Below are positions 44,749 to 54,499 of a stretch of DNA of 64,000 nucleotides, piece by piece. A model generated the notes under the pieces. It had not been told where the DNA came from, did no database searches, and saw only the letters and a program-made list of their open reading frames with translations. The position numbers were made by a program, and so were the translations under genes. Position 1 is the first letter of the stretch; each line of letters starts with the position of its first letter. This stretch comes from Actinomyces sp. oral taxon 414 (GTDB lineage: Bacteria > Actinomycetota > Actinomycetes > Actinomycetales > Actinomycetaceae), in assembly GCF_001278845.1 (NCBI RefSeq), contig NZ_CP012590.1, positions 2,356,001 to 2,420,000 on the forward strand. Direction: 5' to 3'.

Positions 44749-46095
44749 GTGAGTCAGTCCGACACCAGCGGCCTCGACACCAGCGGCAGGGTTCTGACCG
44801 GCTGGAACCCCGAGGAGCCGGAGAACTGGTCCTCGAAGATCGCCTGGACCACTCTGACGATCACGACGTACTCGATGATCCTGGCCTTCTGCGTCTGGTT
44901 CCTCCCGAGCGCGATCGCCCCCAAGCTCAATGAGATCGGCTTCCACCTCTCCGCCGGTCAGCTCTACTGGCTCGCCGCCATGCCCGGCCTGTCCTGCGGG
45001 CTCATCCGCCTCGTCTACATGTTCCTCCCGCCGATCGTGGGCACGCGCAAACTGGTCGGCTGGTCCTCGCTGCTCTACATCCTGCCGATGGCGGGCTGGT
45101 TCTTCGCCGTGCAGGACAGCACGACCGGCTACGGGGTGCTGCTGGGCCTGGCCTTCGCCTGCGGCATCGGCGGCGGCTCCTTCTCCGGCTACATGCCCTC
45201 CACCGGCTACTTCTTCCCCAAGCGCCTGTCCGGCACCGCGCTGGGCATCCAGGCCGGCGTGGGCAACCTGGGCATGAGCATCATCCAGCTCCTCAGCCCC
45301 TGGCTCATGGGCTTCGGTCTGCTGGGCATCACCTGGATCGCCCCGCAGCAGGCCGGCAGCGGCCCGGTGTGGGTGCACAACGCCGCCGTTTTCTTCATCC
45401 CCTGGACCATCGTGGCGGCCCTCCTGGCCTTCACCCTGCTCAAGGACGTCCCGGTCAAGGCCAACATCCGCCAGCAGATCGACATCTTCTCCAACCCGGA
45501 CACCTGGTACATGACTCTCATGTACGTGGCCACCTTCGGCCTGTTCTCCGGCTTCTCCGCGCAGTTCGGGCTGCTCATCAAGAACACCTACGGCCCCGAC
45601 TCCCCCCTGGCCGGCGCCTTCGACAAGTCCCTCCTGCCGCTGGGCGCCACCTACGCCTTCCTCGGCCCGCTCATCGGCTCGCTCGTGCGCATGATATGGG
45701 GTCCGCTGTGCGACAGGTTCGGGGGCGCCATCTGGACCTTCGTCTCGGTGGTGGGGATGGCCGCCACCCTGGGCGTGTGCACCCTCTTCCTCCACCCCAC
45801 GGATCCGGCCCAGTTCCCCGGCTTCCTGTGGGCGATGCTGGCGATGTTCTTCTTCTCCGGCCTGGGCAACGCCGGCACCTTCAAGCAGATGCCCATGATC
45901 ATGCCCAAGCGCCAGGCCGGCGGGGCCATCGGCTTCACCGCCGCCATCGCCTCCCTGGGCCCCTTCATCGTGGGCGTGGCCATCGCCTCCCTGGGCGCCA
46001 CGACCTGGTACTGGCTCTCGGTGGCCTACTGCGCCCTGTGCGCCGTCATCTGCTGGATCCGCTACGCCCGTCCGGGCGCGCCCCTCCCGGGCTGA
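44749..46095 (+). CDS. narK: Nitrate/nitrite transporter NarK (MFS)
   Basis: A 448-residue major facilitator protein of the nitrate/nitrite porter family with 12 membrane segments. Key features are the nitrate-signature-like GIGGGSFSGYMPSTGYFFPK and GLGNAGTFKQMPMIMPKRQA, and the arginines of the transport path (CGLIRLVYMF; GSLVRMIWGPLCDRFGG). It takes up nitrate and/or expels nitrite for the respiratory reductase. GTG at 44749 follows ACAGGAG. First gene of the narKGHJI cluster; 118 bp separate it from narG. Confidence 0.94.
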   Translation: MSQSDTSGLDTSGRVLTGWNPEEPENWSSKIAWTTLTITTYSMILAFCVWFLPSAIAPKLNEIGFHLSAGQLYWLAAMPGLSCGLIRLVYMFLPPIVGTRKLVGWSSLLYILPMAGWFFAVQDSTTGYGVLLGLAFACGIGGGSFSGYMPSTGYFFPKRLSGTALGIQAGVGNLGMSIIQLLSPWLMGFGLLGITWIAPQQAGSGPVWVHNAAVFFIPWTIVAALLAFTLLKDVPVKANIRQQIDIFSNPDTWYMTLMYVATFGLFSGFSAQFGLLIKNTYGPDSPLAGAFDKSLLPLGATYAFLGPLIGSLVRMIWGPLCDRFGGAIWTFVSVVGMAATLGVCTLFLHPTDPAQFPGFLWAMLAMFFFSGLGNAGTFKQMPMIMPKRQAGGAIGFTAAIASLGPFIVGVAIASLGATTWYWLSVAYCALCAVICWIRYARPGAPLPG

Positions 46096-46213
46096 TCCCG
46101 CCGTCCGACGGCGCCGGCGCCCCCGCCCCGCCCGTCGTCGGCCCGCCCCGCCGCCCCGCCGCCACCGCCGACCACCGCCGCGAAGAACCGCGAATGACCA
46201 TGAAGGACCACCG

Positions 46214-49200
46214 ATGAGCACCTCCGCCGACCCCCTCGCCACCGGATCCGACCAGCCGGTCGAGCGCGTCCCGGCCCTGTTCGCGCTGGGCTCCTACCTG
46301 CGCCGGGGCAGGGCCTCCGACGACGCCCGCCGACTGTTCCTCACCGGCGGCCGCGAGGCGGACACCTTCTACCGCCACCGGTGGAGCCACGACAAGATGG
46401 TCCACTCCACCCACGGGGTCAACTGCACGGGCTCGTGCGCCTGGGAGGTCTACGTCACCGACGGCGTCATCACCTGGGAGAAGCAGATCACCGACTACCC
46501 CACCACGGGCCCGGACATGCCCGAGTACGAGCCGCGCGGCTGCCCGCGGGGCGCGGCCTTCTCCTGGTACACCTACTCCCCCACCCGCATCCGCTACCCC
46601 TACGTGCGCTCGGTCCTGCTCGACGCCTTCCGCGCGGCCAAGGAGCGCCACGACGGCGACCCGGTGGCCGCCTGGGCCGAGGTCACCGGCGATCCCGACA
46701 CCTCCCGGGCCTACAAGTCGGCCCGCGGGCGCGGCGGCATGGTGCGCGTGGGCTGGGACGACGCCATGGAGATCATCGCCGCCGCCTACGTCCACACCAT
46801 CCGCACCTGAGGCCCGGACCGCTGCTTCGGCTTCTCCGTCATCCCCGCCATGTCCATGCTCTCCTACGGCGCCGGCGGGCGCTTCCACGAGCTCATCGGC
46901 GCCACCATGCTGTCCTTCTACGACTGGTACGCCGACCTGCCCCCGGCGTCCCCGCAGGTCTTCGGCGACCAGACCGACGTGCCCGAGGCGGGCGACTGGT
47001 ACAACGCCCAGTACCTCATCATGTGGGGCTCCAACCTGCCGCTCACCCGCACGCCCGACGCCCACTTCATGACCGAGGCCCGCTACCACGGGCAGAAGGT
47101 CGTGGCGGTCTCCCCCGACTACGCCGAGAACACCAAGTTCGCCGACCAGTGGCTGCGCGTGGCGCCGGGCACCGACGGGGCGCTGGCCATGGCCATGGGC
47201 CACGTCATCCTCACCGAGTTCCACGTGGGACGGCGCGAGCCCTTCTTCCTGGACTACATGCGCCGCCACACCGACGCCCCCTTCCTGGTCGCCCTCGAGC
47301 CCGCCCCCGACGGCACCGGCTACGTGCCCGGGCGCTTCGTGACCGCCGACGAGGTCGACGGCGTGGCCGACGGCGCCCCCAAGAACGAATTCCGCCCCCT
47401 GGTGTGGGACCGCGAGCGCGGCCCGGCCGACCCCGGCGGGACGCTGGCCGACCGTTTCACCCCCGAGGGGCTCGGCAAGTGGAATCTGCTCATGGAGGGC
47501 GTCGACCCGGTCATGTCCATGCTGGACCTGCCCGGCTCGGGGCGCCCGCCGGGGGCCGGCGCCGTGGCCGCCGGCGGAAAGGACCGCGGGGCCGCCAGGG
47601 CCGGGGCCGACGGCGCGAGGACCGGCACCGGCGTCGACGCCGTGGAAATCCTCCTGCCCCGCTTCGACCTGCCCGGCTCGGCCACGCCCACCGGCAGCAT
47701 CGGGGGCGGCGTGGTGCGCCGGGGCGTGCCCGTGGCGCGCCTGGCCGACGGGCGGCTGGTCACCACCGTCTACGACATCCTGCTGGCCGACTACGCCGTC
47801 GAGCGCGCCGGCCTGCCCGGCCAGTGGCCCGCCGACTACCACGACGCGACCGCCCCGGGCACCCCCGCCTGGGCGAGCGAGCTGACCGGCGTGCCCGGGC
47901 CCGCCACGATCCGGGTGGCCCGGGACTTCGCCGCCAATGCGATCGAGTCGCGCGGGCGCTCGCAGATCGTCATGGGCGCCGGCATCAACCACTACTACCA
48001 CGCCGACCAGATCTACCGGGCGATCCTGTCGCTGACCTCCATGTGCGCCACCCAGGGCGTCAACGGCGGCGGGTGGGCCCACTACGTGGGCCAGGAGAAG
48101 GTCCGCCCCATCTCCGGGTGGAGCCAGTGGGCCTTCGCCCTGGACTGGCACCGGCCGGCCCGCCAGATGATCTCCACCGGCTTCTGGTACCTGACCACCT
48201 GCCAGTGGCGCTACGACGACACCCCCGCCGAGCGGGTCGCCTCGCCGCTGGGGCCGGGAACCCTGGCCGGCAAGACGACGGCGGACACCATGGTGGAGGC
48301 CATGAAGCGCGGGTGGACGCCGTCCTACCCGACCTTCAACCGCAACCCCCTGCTGCTGGGCCGCCAGGCGCAGGAGGCGGGGATGAAGCCGGCCGACTAC
48401 GTCGTCGAGCAGCTGCGCTGCGGCGAGCTGCGCTTCGCGGCCGAGGACCCCGACGCCCCGGAGAACTTCCCGCGCATCCTGGCCTCCTGGCGCACCAATC
48501 TGCTGGGCAGTTCGGCCAAGGGCACCGAGTTCTTCCTGCGCCACATGGTGGGCGTGGACGGCGACGTCAGCGCCGTCGAGACGCCCCCCGGACGCCGCCC
48601 GGCGACCATGACGTGGCGCGAGGAGGCGCCATCTGGCAAGCTCGACCTGATGTGGACGGCGGACTTCCGCAACACCTCCACGACGCTGCACTCCGACGTC
48701 GTCCTGCCGGCGGCCACCTGGTACGAGAAGTACGACCTGTCCACCACGGACATGCACCCCTTCATCCACTCCTTCAACGCGGCCATCGACCCGCCGTGGG
48801 AGGCCCGGTCGGACTTCGACATCTACCAGCAGCTGGCGGGGATGATCAGCGACTGGGCGCCGAAGTGGCTGGGGACGCAGACCGACGTCGTGGCGGCGCC
48901 GCTGAGCCACGACACCCCCGATGCCATGACCATGGCGCACGGGGACGTCTCGCGCCTGCCGGACGGCTGGGTGCCGGGAGTGACCATGCCCAAGCTCGTG
49001 CCCGCCGTGCGGGACTACACCCAGATCCGCAACAAGTTCGACGCCGTCGGCCCGCTGGCGGAGGGCGCGGGCCTGCCCACCAAGGGCATTATGCTCATCC
49101 CGGACGAGGAGATGGCGCAGCTGGCCCGCGCGCACGGCACCGGCCGCGGCGCCGCCGCCGGCCGCCCCCTGGTGGACACGGTCATTCGGGCGGGCGACGC

Positions 49201-50059
49201 CGTGATGCACATGTCGGGGGCCACCAACGGGCGCCTGTCCACCCAGGGCTGGGCGACCCTGTCCCGGCGCACGGGCACGCCCCTGGTGGAGCTGAGCGAG
49301 GAGGAGGCCGGCAGGCAGGTCACCTTCGCCGACACGCAGGTCAAGCCCCAGCCGGTCATCACCACCCCGGAGTGGTCGGGCTCGGAGCACGGGGGGCGGC
49401 GCTACAGCGCCTTCGTGGTCAATGTGGAGCACGCCAAGCCGTGGCACACCCTGACCGGGCGCATGCACTACTACCTCGACCACGACTGGATGCGGGACAT
49501 GGGCGAGTCCCTGCCGGTCTTCCGCCCGCCGCTGGACTTCAACTCCCTGTACGGCGAGCACGCCCCCGGGACGGTCTCCACGACCGCCGCGGGCGAGGTC
49601 CAGGTGGCCGTGCGCTACCTGACGATCCACAACAAGTGGGCCATCCACTCCCAGTACTACGACAACCTCCACATGCTCACCCTGGGGCGGGGCGGCCAGA
49701 CCGTGTGGATGAGCCCGGCCGACGCCGCCAAGATCGGCGTGCGCGACAACGAGTGGATCGAGGCGACCAACCGCAACGGGATCGTGGCGGCGCGCGCCGT
49801 CGTCTCCCACCGCATCCCGGAGGGCACGGTCTTCATGCACCACGCCCAGGAGCGCACCATGAACACGCCGCTGACCGAGTCCAGCGGGCGCCGGGGCGGC
49901 ACGCACAACTCGCTGACCCGCATTGTGCTCAAGCCCTCCCACTTCGCGGGCGGTTACGCGCAGCTGTCCTACGCCTTCAACTACATCGGCCCCACCGGCA
50001 ACAACCGCGACGAGGTCACCCTCATCCGTCGTCGCACCAACCAGGAGGTGACCTTCTGA
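46214..50059 (+). pseudogene. narG: Respiratory nitrate reductase alpha subunit, interrupted by an in-frame TGA
   Basis: The frame encodes a full-length NarG of 1281 codons with one internal stop, TGA at 46808-46810 (codon 199). The N-terminal 198 residues hold the FS0 cluster motif HGVNCTGSC (His67, Cys71, Cys75) and Cys110. The rest holds the Mo-ligand region SFYDWYADLPPAS (Asp237). The stop falls where relatives have a residue before GPDR (IRT-stop-GPDRCFGFS; usually Tyr). Reinitiation at ATG 46850 would lose the FeS site. A Gly/Ala-rich insert near residue 450-475 accounts for the extra length. Mutation, sequencing error or readthrough cannot be separated here; selenocysteine is unlikely at this position. 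Confidence 0.85.
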
Positions 50060-51786
50060 TGAAGGTGATGGCCCAGATCGCCATGGTGATGAACCTCGAC
50101 AAGTGCATCGGCTGCCACACCTGCTCGGTCACGTGCAAGCAGGCGTGGACCAATCGCGAGGGCACCGAGTACATGTGGTTCAACAATGTCGAGACCCGCC
50201 CGGGCGTGGGCTATCCCCGGGGCTGGGAGGACCAGGGGCGGTGGCGGGGCGGGTGGACGCGCACCCGCGGCGGGCGGCTGGTGCCCGCCGGCGGCGGGCG
50301 GCTGCGCAAGCTCGCCCAGATCTTCTCCAACCCCGATCTGCCCGGCGTCGAGGACTACTACGAGCCGTGGACCTACGAGTACGACCGTCTGCTGTCGGCT
50401 CCCAGGGACTCCCCCGCCCTGCCGGTGGCCCGGGCCAAGAGCCAGCTGACGGGCGAGTACATGCCCACCATCTCCTGGGGCCCCAACTGGGACGACGACC
50501 TGGGCGGGTCGACCGAGACCCTGGCCGACGACCCGGTCCTGGCGGCCATGAACCGCAAGGTCGCCGCGCAGATCGACCAGACCTTCATGTTCTACCTGCC
50601 GCGCATCTGCGAGCACTGCCTCAACCCCACCTGCGTGTCCGCCTGCCCGAGCGGGGCCATGTACAAGCGCACGGAGGACGGCGTCGTCCTGGTGGACCAG
50701 GACCGCTGCCGTGGCTGGCGCATGTGCGTGTCCGCCTGCCCCTACAAGAAGGTGTACTTCAACCACGCCACCGGCAAGGCCGAGAAGTGCACGCTGTGCT
50801 ACCCGCGCCTGGAGGTCGGCCAGCCGACCGTGTGCTCCGAGACCTGTGTGGGCCGCCTGCGCTACCTGGGCGTGCTGCTCTACGACGCCGACCGCGTCTC
50901 CCAGGCGGCCGCCGTCGCCGACCCGCAGGACCTGTACATGGCGCAGCGCTCCATCCTCCTGGACCCGCGCGACCCGGAGGTGATCGCCGCCGCCCGCCAC
51001 GAGGGCGTGCCCGCCACCTGGATCGAGGCGGCCCAGGCCTCCCCCGTGTGGGACCTCATCACCACCTACGAGGTGGCGCTGCCGATCCACCCCGAGTACC
51101 GCACCCTGCCCATGGTGTGGTACATCCCGCCGTTGAGCCCGCTGGTCGACGAGGTGGCCGCCGCGGGCCTGGACGGGGAGGATCACCGGGTCCTGCTGAC
51201 GGCCGTGTCCGATATGCGCATTCCGCTGGAGTACCTGGCGGGCCTGTTCACCGCCGGGGACACCGACGTCGTCGAGCGGGTGCTGCGGCGCCTGGCGGCC
51301 ATGCGCTCGCACATGCGCGAGGTGCGCCTGGGCCGCGAGCCCGACCCGGCCATCGCCGCCTCCGTGGGCGCGAGCGGGCCGGAGCTGGAGGCCATGTACC
51401 GGCTGCTGGCCATCGCCAAGTACGACGACCGCTACGTCGTGCCCACCACCAAGCCGGAGATCCCCCGGGGCATGAAGGCCATGGGCGAGGACGTGCGCAC
51501 CCTGCTGGGCGAGGGCGCCCCAGCCGCCTGCCACGGCGACGCCGCCTCCTTCCACGGCCTGCCCTCCACCCCGGTGCCCCTGCCCCTGCCGACCATCCGG
51601 CGCGCCCCCGTCCCGGCGGCGGGACCGGGCGGGCCGGTCCCGGTCGGCGCCAGGACGGGCGGCGCGGCCGGTACGGCCGGCGCGAGGGCGGGCGCGGGCG
51701 GCGCGACGGGGCCGGCCGGCACGGCTCCGGGCGCGGGCGGCGCGGGAACGGCGACCGGTGCGGGCGGACCGGGCGGGGGCCGCTGA
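50059..51786 (+). CDS. narH: Respiratory nitrate reductase beta subunit
   Basis: A 575-residue electron-transfer subunit with four cluster motifs: DKCIGCHTCSVTCKQAW, RICEHCLNPTCVSACP, DRCRGWRMCVSACPYKK (the Trp form that gives a [3Fe-4S] cluster) and EKCTLCYPRLEVGQPTVCSE. It passes electrons from NarI to NarG. The last 70 residues are a Gly/Ala/Pro-rich tail not usual in the family. ATG at 50059 overlaps the narG stop, so translation is coupled and would suffer from an early stop in narG only through polarity. Confidence 0.96.
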   Translation: MKVMAQIAMVMNLDKCIGCHTCSVTCKQAWTNREGTEYMWFNNVETRPGVGYPRGWEDQGRWRGGWTRTRGGRLVPAGGGRLRKLAQIFSNPDLPGVEDYYEPWTYEYDRLLSAPRDSPALPVARAKSQLTGEYMPTISWGPNWDDDLGGSTETLADDPVLAAMNRKVAAQIDQTFMFYLPRICEHCLNPTCVSACPSGAMYKRTEDGVVLVDQDRCRGWRMCVSACPYKKVYFNHATGKAEKCTLCYPRLEVGQPTVCSETCVGRLRYLGVLLYDADRVSQAAAVADPQDLYMAQRSILLDPRDPEVIAAARHEGVPATWIEAAQASPVWDLITTYEVALPIHPEYRTLPMVWYIPPLSPLVDEVAAAGLDGEDHRVLLTAVSDMRIPLEYLAGLFTAGDTDVVERVLRRLAAMRSHMREVRLGREPDPAIAASVGASGPELEAMYRLLAIAKYDDRYVVPTTKPEIPRGMKAMGEDVRTLLGEGAPAACHGDAASFHGLPSTPVPLPLPTIRRAPVPAAGPGGPVPVGARTGGAAGTAGARAGAGGATGPAGTAPGAGGAGTATGAGGPGGGR

Positions 51787-52556
51787 TGGTCCCGATGCCC
51801 TCCTTCGTCCGGGCGCCGCGCGCACTGGATCCCCCCGACCGGGTCGAGATGACGGCGGCGCAGCGGGCCACCGTCCACATGGCGGCATCCCTCCTCCTGG
51901 ACTACCCGGAGGAGCCGGGCCTGACGGCGCGCCTGGACGCCGTCGAGCAGGCCCTGGCCGGACCGACGGCGCCGCCCGAGCGGGCGGGGGCGCCCCTGGC
52001 GCAGTTCGTGGCCACGGCGCGCGCGTGGGGGGCCCGGGCCCTGGCCGAGCACTACGTGGAGACCTTCGACCGGCGTCGGCGCTGCTGCCTGTACCTGACC
52101 TACTACGCCGTGGGGGACACTCGGCACCGGGGCGCCGCCATCCTGGCCTTCAAGCAGGCGCTGGCGGGGGCCGGCTACGAGATGACCAGCGGCGAGCTGC
52201 CCGACTACCTGCCGGTGGTCCTGGAACTGAGCGCGCGCAACGACGACGAGATCGCCCGGGTCCTGCTCGCCTCGCACCGCGAGGGCATCGAGGTGCTTCG
52301 CAGCGCACTGGTCGACGTCGGCTCCCCCTACGCCGGTCTGGTGGAGGCCGTCTCCATGACCCTGCCGCGCATCGACGCCGCCACGGCGGACCGCGTCCGG
52401 GCCCTGGTGGCGGCGGGCCCGCCCACGGAGACGGTGGGCGTCACCGAGGTCCTGCCCTTCCCGTCCACGCCCGTCTCCCCGGCGGCCCGCGCCGTCCTCG
52501 AACCGGACGTCCTGTCCGCCGTCGCCCGCAACGCTTCCCGGAAGGCCCGATCATGA
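51786..52556 (+). CDS. narJ: Nitrate reductase molybdenum cofactor assembly chaperone
   Basis: A 256-residue NarJ. The helical TorD/NarJ core is seen in MAASLLLDYPEEPGLTARLD, AEHYVETFDRRRRCCLYLTY, then DTRHRGAAILAFKQALAGAG and ELPDYLPVVLELSA. It binds apo-NarG during insertion of bis-MGD and is not part of the mature enzyme. ATG at 51786 overlaps the narH stop and its own stop overlaps narI. Confidence 0.95.
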   Translation: MVPMPSFVRAPRALDPPDRVEMTAAQRATVHMAASLLLDYPEEPGLTARLDAVEQALAGPTAPPERAGAPLAQFVATARAWGARALAEHYVETFDRRRRCCLYLTYYAVGDTRHRGAAILAFKQALAGAGYEMTSGELPDYLPVVLELSARNDDEIARVLLASHREGIEVLRSALVDVGSPYAGLVEAVSMTLPRIDAATADRVRALVAAGPPTETVGVTEVLPFPSTPVSPAARAVLEPDVLSAVARNASRKARS

Positions 52557-53347
52557 GCACCTTCGAGCAGTCCGTCCTGTGGACCGCCCTGCCCTACGCG
52601 TCCCTCGTCCTCCTGGTGGCGGGGCTCGTCTGGCGCTACCGCACCGACCAGTTCGGCTGGACGAGCCGGTCCTCGCAGTGGAACGAGTCGCGGATCCTGC
52701 GCTGGGCCTCGCCCCTGTTCCACTTCGGCATCCTGTTCGTGGCCGCCGGCCACGTCATGGGCCTGGGGGTGCCCAAGTCCTTCACCGAGGCGGCGGGCGT
52801 GCCCGAGCACGTGTACCACCTCATGGCGGTCATCCCCGGCACGATCGCCGGGGTCATGACGATCATCGGGCTGGGCGGGCTGCTGTACCGCCGCTTCGTG
52901 GTCAAGTCGGTGCGCCTGGCCACGACGAGGAACGACAAGATTATGTACGTCCTCCTCGCCCTGCCCATCTGCCTGGGCGCCTGGGCGACGATTTCCACCC
53001 AGCTCATGGGGGGCCTGCACGGCGGCTACGACTACCGCGAGACGATCAGCCCCTGGTTCCGCTCGATCTTCATGCTCCGCCCGCGCGCCGAGCTCATGGC
53101 GGACGTGCCCCTGGCCTTCAAGCTGCACATCGTGGCGGGCCTGTTGCTGCTGGCCATCTGGCCCTTCACGCGCCTGGTGCACGCCGTCTCCCCTCCCGTG
53201 GGGTATGTGACGCGCCCCTACATCGTCTACCGCTCCCGCGGCGGGGCGACCTCCACCGTCGCGCCGCGCCGCGGCTGGGACCCGGTGCGCACGCAGGGTA
53301 CCGGCAACCAGGGGGCCGACGACCTCACGCCCTCCCAGGGGGCGTGA
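52553..53347 (+). CDS. narI: Respiratory nitrate reductase gamma subunit (cytochrome b)
   Basis: A 264-residue membrane subunit with five hydrophobic segments. Haem-ligand histidines are present in SPLFHFGILFVAAGHVMGLG and in FKLHIVAG / RLVHAVSPP. It oxidises menaquinol and passes electrons to NarH. ATG at 52553. The hydrophilic C-terminal tail (about 40 residues) is longer than usual. Last gene of the nar operon. Confidence 0.95.
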   Translation: MSTFEQSVLWTALPYASLVLLVAGLVWRYRTDQFGWTSRSSQWNESRILRWASPLFHFGILFVAAGHVMGLGVPKSFTEAAGVPEHVYHLMAVIPGTIAGVMTIIGLGGLLYRRFVVKSVRLATTRNDKIMYVLLALPICLGAWATISTQLMGGLHGGYDYRETISPWFRSIFMLRPRAELMADVPLAFKLHIVAGLLLLAIWPFTRLVHAVSPPVGYVTRPYIVYRSRGGATSTVAPRRGWDPVRTQGTGNQGADDLTPSQGA

Positions 53348-53579
53348 GGGGCGGGCGCGGACGGGACCCTCGCTCCCGACGCCGTCATCCGGTTCCGTCC
53401 GCCGTCGATAATGCGCCCGACGGCGGACGTCATCGAACCAGCCCGCGGCGGCGTCGACAGCGGACGGAGTCGGGCGACGTCGTCAACGGTGTCGACGGCG
53501 TTGACGGTATCGACAGCGCACCGGAGATCTGGGATCCTACTGTCGGGAGGACCGCCAGATCCGCACGGAGGTGACCGGC

Positions 53580-54029
53580 ATGACCCGGCCGAAGATCGAG
53601 GATGAGCGCGCCGGTCCCCCACCGGGCGGCGTCGACCTCTCAACGGTCAGGGGGATGGAGGAGCTCGACGGGGTCTTCCCCGGAAAATCGCTGGACAGGT
53701 CGCGGATCCTGGACACCACCGTGGAGCTGGACTACCGGAGCGGGGCCGTCGTCCTGAGGCTGTCCGTGCTGGGAGTCCCCGAGACGCGACCGCCGTGGTG
53801 GGAGGAGCACTGCAACGGATTGAGCATGTCACTGAGCTACCAGGGCGATGTCTGGATCCGGGCGGAGTCCGACGGGACCGGCGACGATCTGGCGCTGCGG
53901 TCGTCGGCCGACGGCGGCGTCGCAATGGTGCTCGCGAGCCGGGGCAGTAGAATCCGCGTCCGGGCGTCCGCGTGCGTTCTGCGGGGTTTCGAGCCGATGC
54001 TGTACGGGAGCAGTTGCTATGCGTATTAG
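53580..54029 (+). CDS. Imm50-like immunity protein candidate, first of pair
   Basis: A 149-residue protein of no firmly recognised family. Its pattern of beta strands around LDYRSGAVVLRLSVLGVP, RPPWWEEHCNGLSMSLSYQG and DVWIRAE is that of the next gene's product and of Imm50-type immunity proteins. ATG at 53580 is chosen because GGAGG lies 8 bases upstream. It overlaps the next gene by 11 bp, so the two are co-translated. If the fold is right it would neutralise a polymorphic toxin, but no toxin gene is visible. Confidence 0.5.
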   Translation: MTRPKIEDERAGPPPGGVDLSTVRGMEELDGVFPGKSLDRSRILDTTVELDYRSGAVVLRLSVLGVPETRPPWWEEHCNGLSMSLSYQGDVWIRAESDGTGDDLALRSSADGGVAMVLASRGSRIRVRASACVLRGFEPMLYGSSCYAY

Positions 54030-54459
54030 GGATCCGATCGTGCCGGAGGGGTGGTGGGCGTCGGGAATCGACGGCTCCAGTGGCCTGTACGAGGTCTTCG
54101 GCAGGCGACCGGCGTCCCTGGAGGGGGCCCTGTGCATGAAGATGCACTTCGATCCATTCCCGGGGGCCCTGACGATGCTGATCGAGTTGGCGGATGCGCC
54201 CGACCCGCTCCCGGCGCGATGGCGGCGCAAGGGACACGATGCGGCGTACCTGCATGCACATCTTTACGGCTGCCGGGACGTGCGAGCCGAGGGGGCGCCC
54301 CCCTCGAACGGATGCTTCGTGAATCTCACCCCCGTGGACGAGGACATGCGCCTTTCCCTGTGGGCGGACGGGTTTGAACTCGAACTCACCAGCGAATCGG
54401 TTTCCATGATGGTGCGATCATTCTCCCGCGGGGACCCGTCGACCATTGGCCGGTGGTGA
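54019..54459 (+). CDS. Imm50 family immunity protein
   Basis: A 146-residue protein that matches the Imm50 pattern: PASLEGALCMKMHFDPFPGA, LTMLIELADAPDPLPARWRR, AAYLHAHLYGCRDVRAEG and a final DMRLSLWADGFELELTSESV. Imm50 proteins are found in polymorphic toxin loci of contact-dependent or secreted systems. ATG at 54019 lies inside the end of the preceding gene in another frame. Second of three genes that form a small operon after nar. Confidence 0.7.
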   Translation: MRIRDPIVPEGWWASGIDGSSGLYEVFGRRPASLEGALCMKMHFDPFPGALTMLIELADAPDPLPARWRRKGHDAAYLHAHLYGCRDVRAEGAPPSNGCFVNLTPVDEDMRLSLWADGFELELTSESVSMMVRSFSRGDPSTIGRW

Positions 54460-54499
54460 TCCTTTGAAAGGAAGCGCCCGCGAAGGAGAGACCCCGCCA

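Noticed and set aside
46808..46810. Selenocysteine at the narG TGA
   Set aside because: The codon is not at the molybdenum ligand or any redox position, NarG enzymes use Asp, and no convincing SECIS-like hairpin directly follows the codon.
46046..49942. A 1298-codon minus-strand frame opposite narG
   Set aside because: Antisense shadow of narG; no motif or ribosome site, and typical shadow composition.
46381..51786. A 1801-codon open frame running across narG into narH
   Set aside because: Up to 50058 it is narG read in the wrong frame (Arg/Pro/Gly/His-rich nonsense). Only the part from 50059 is a real gene, narH.
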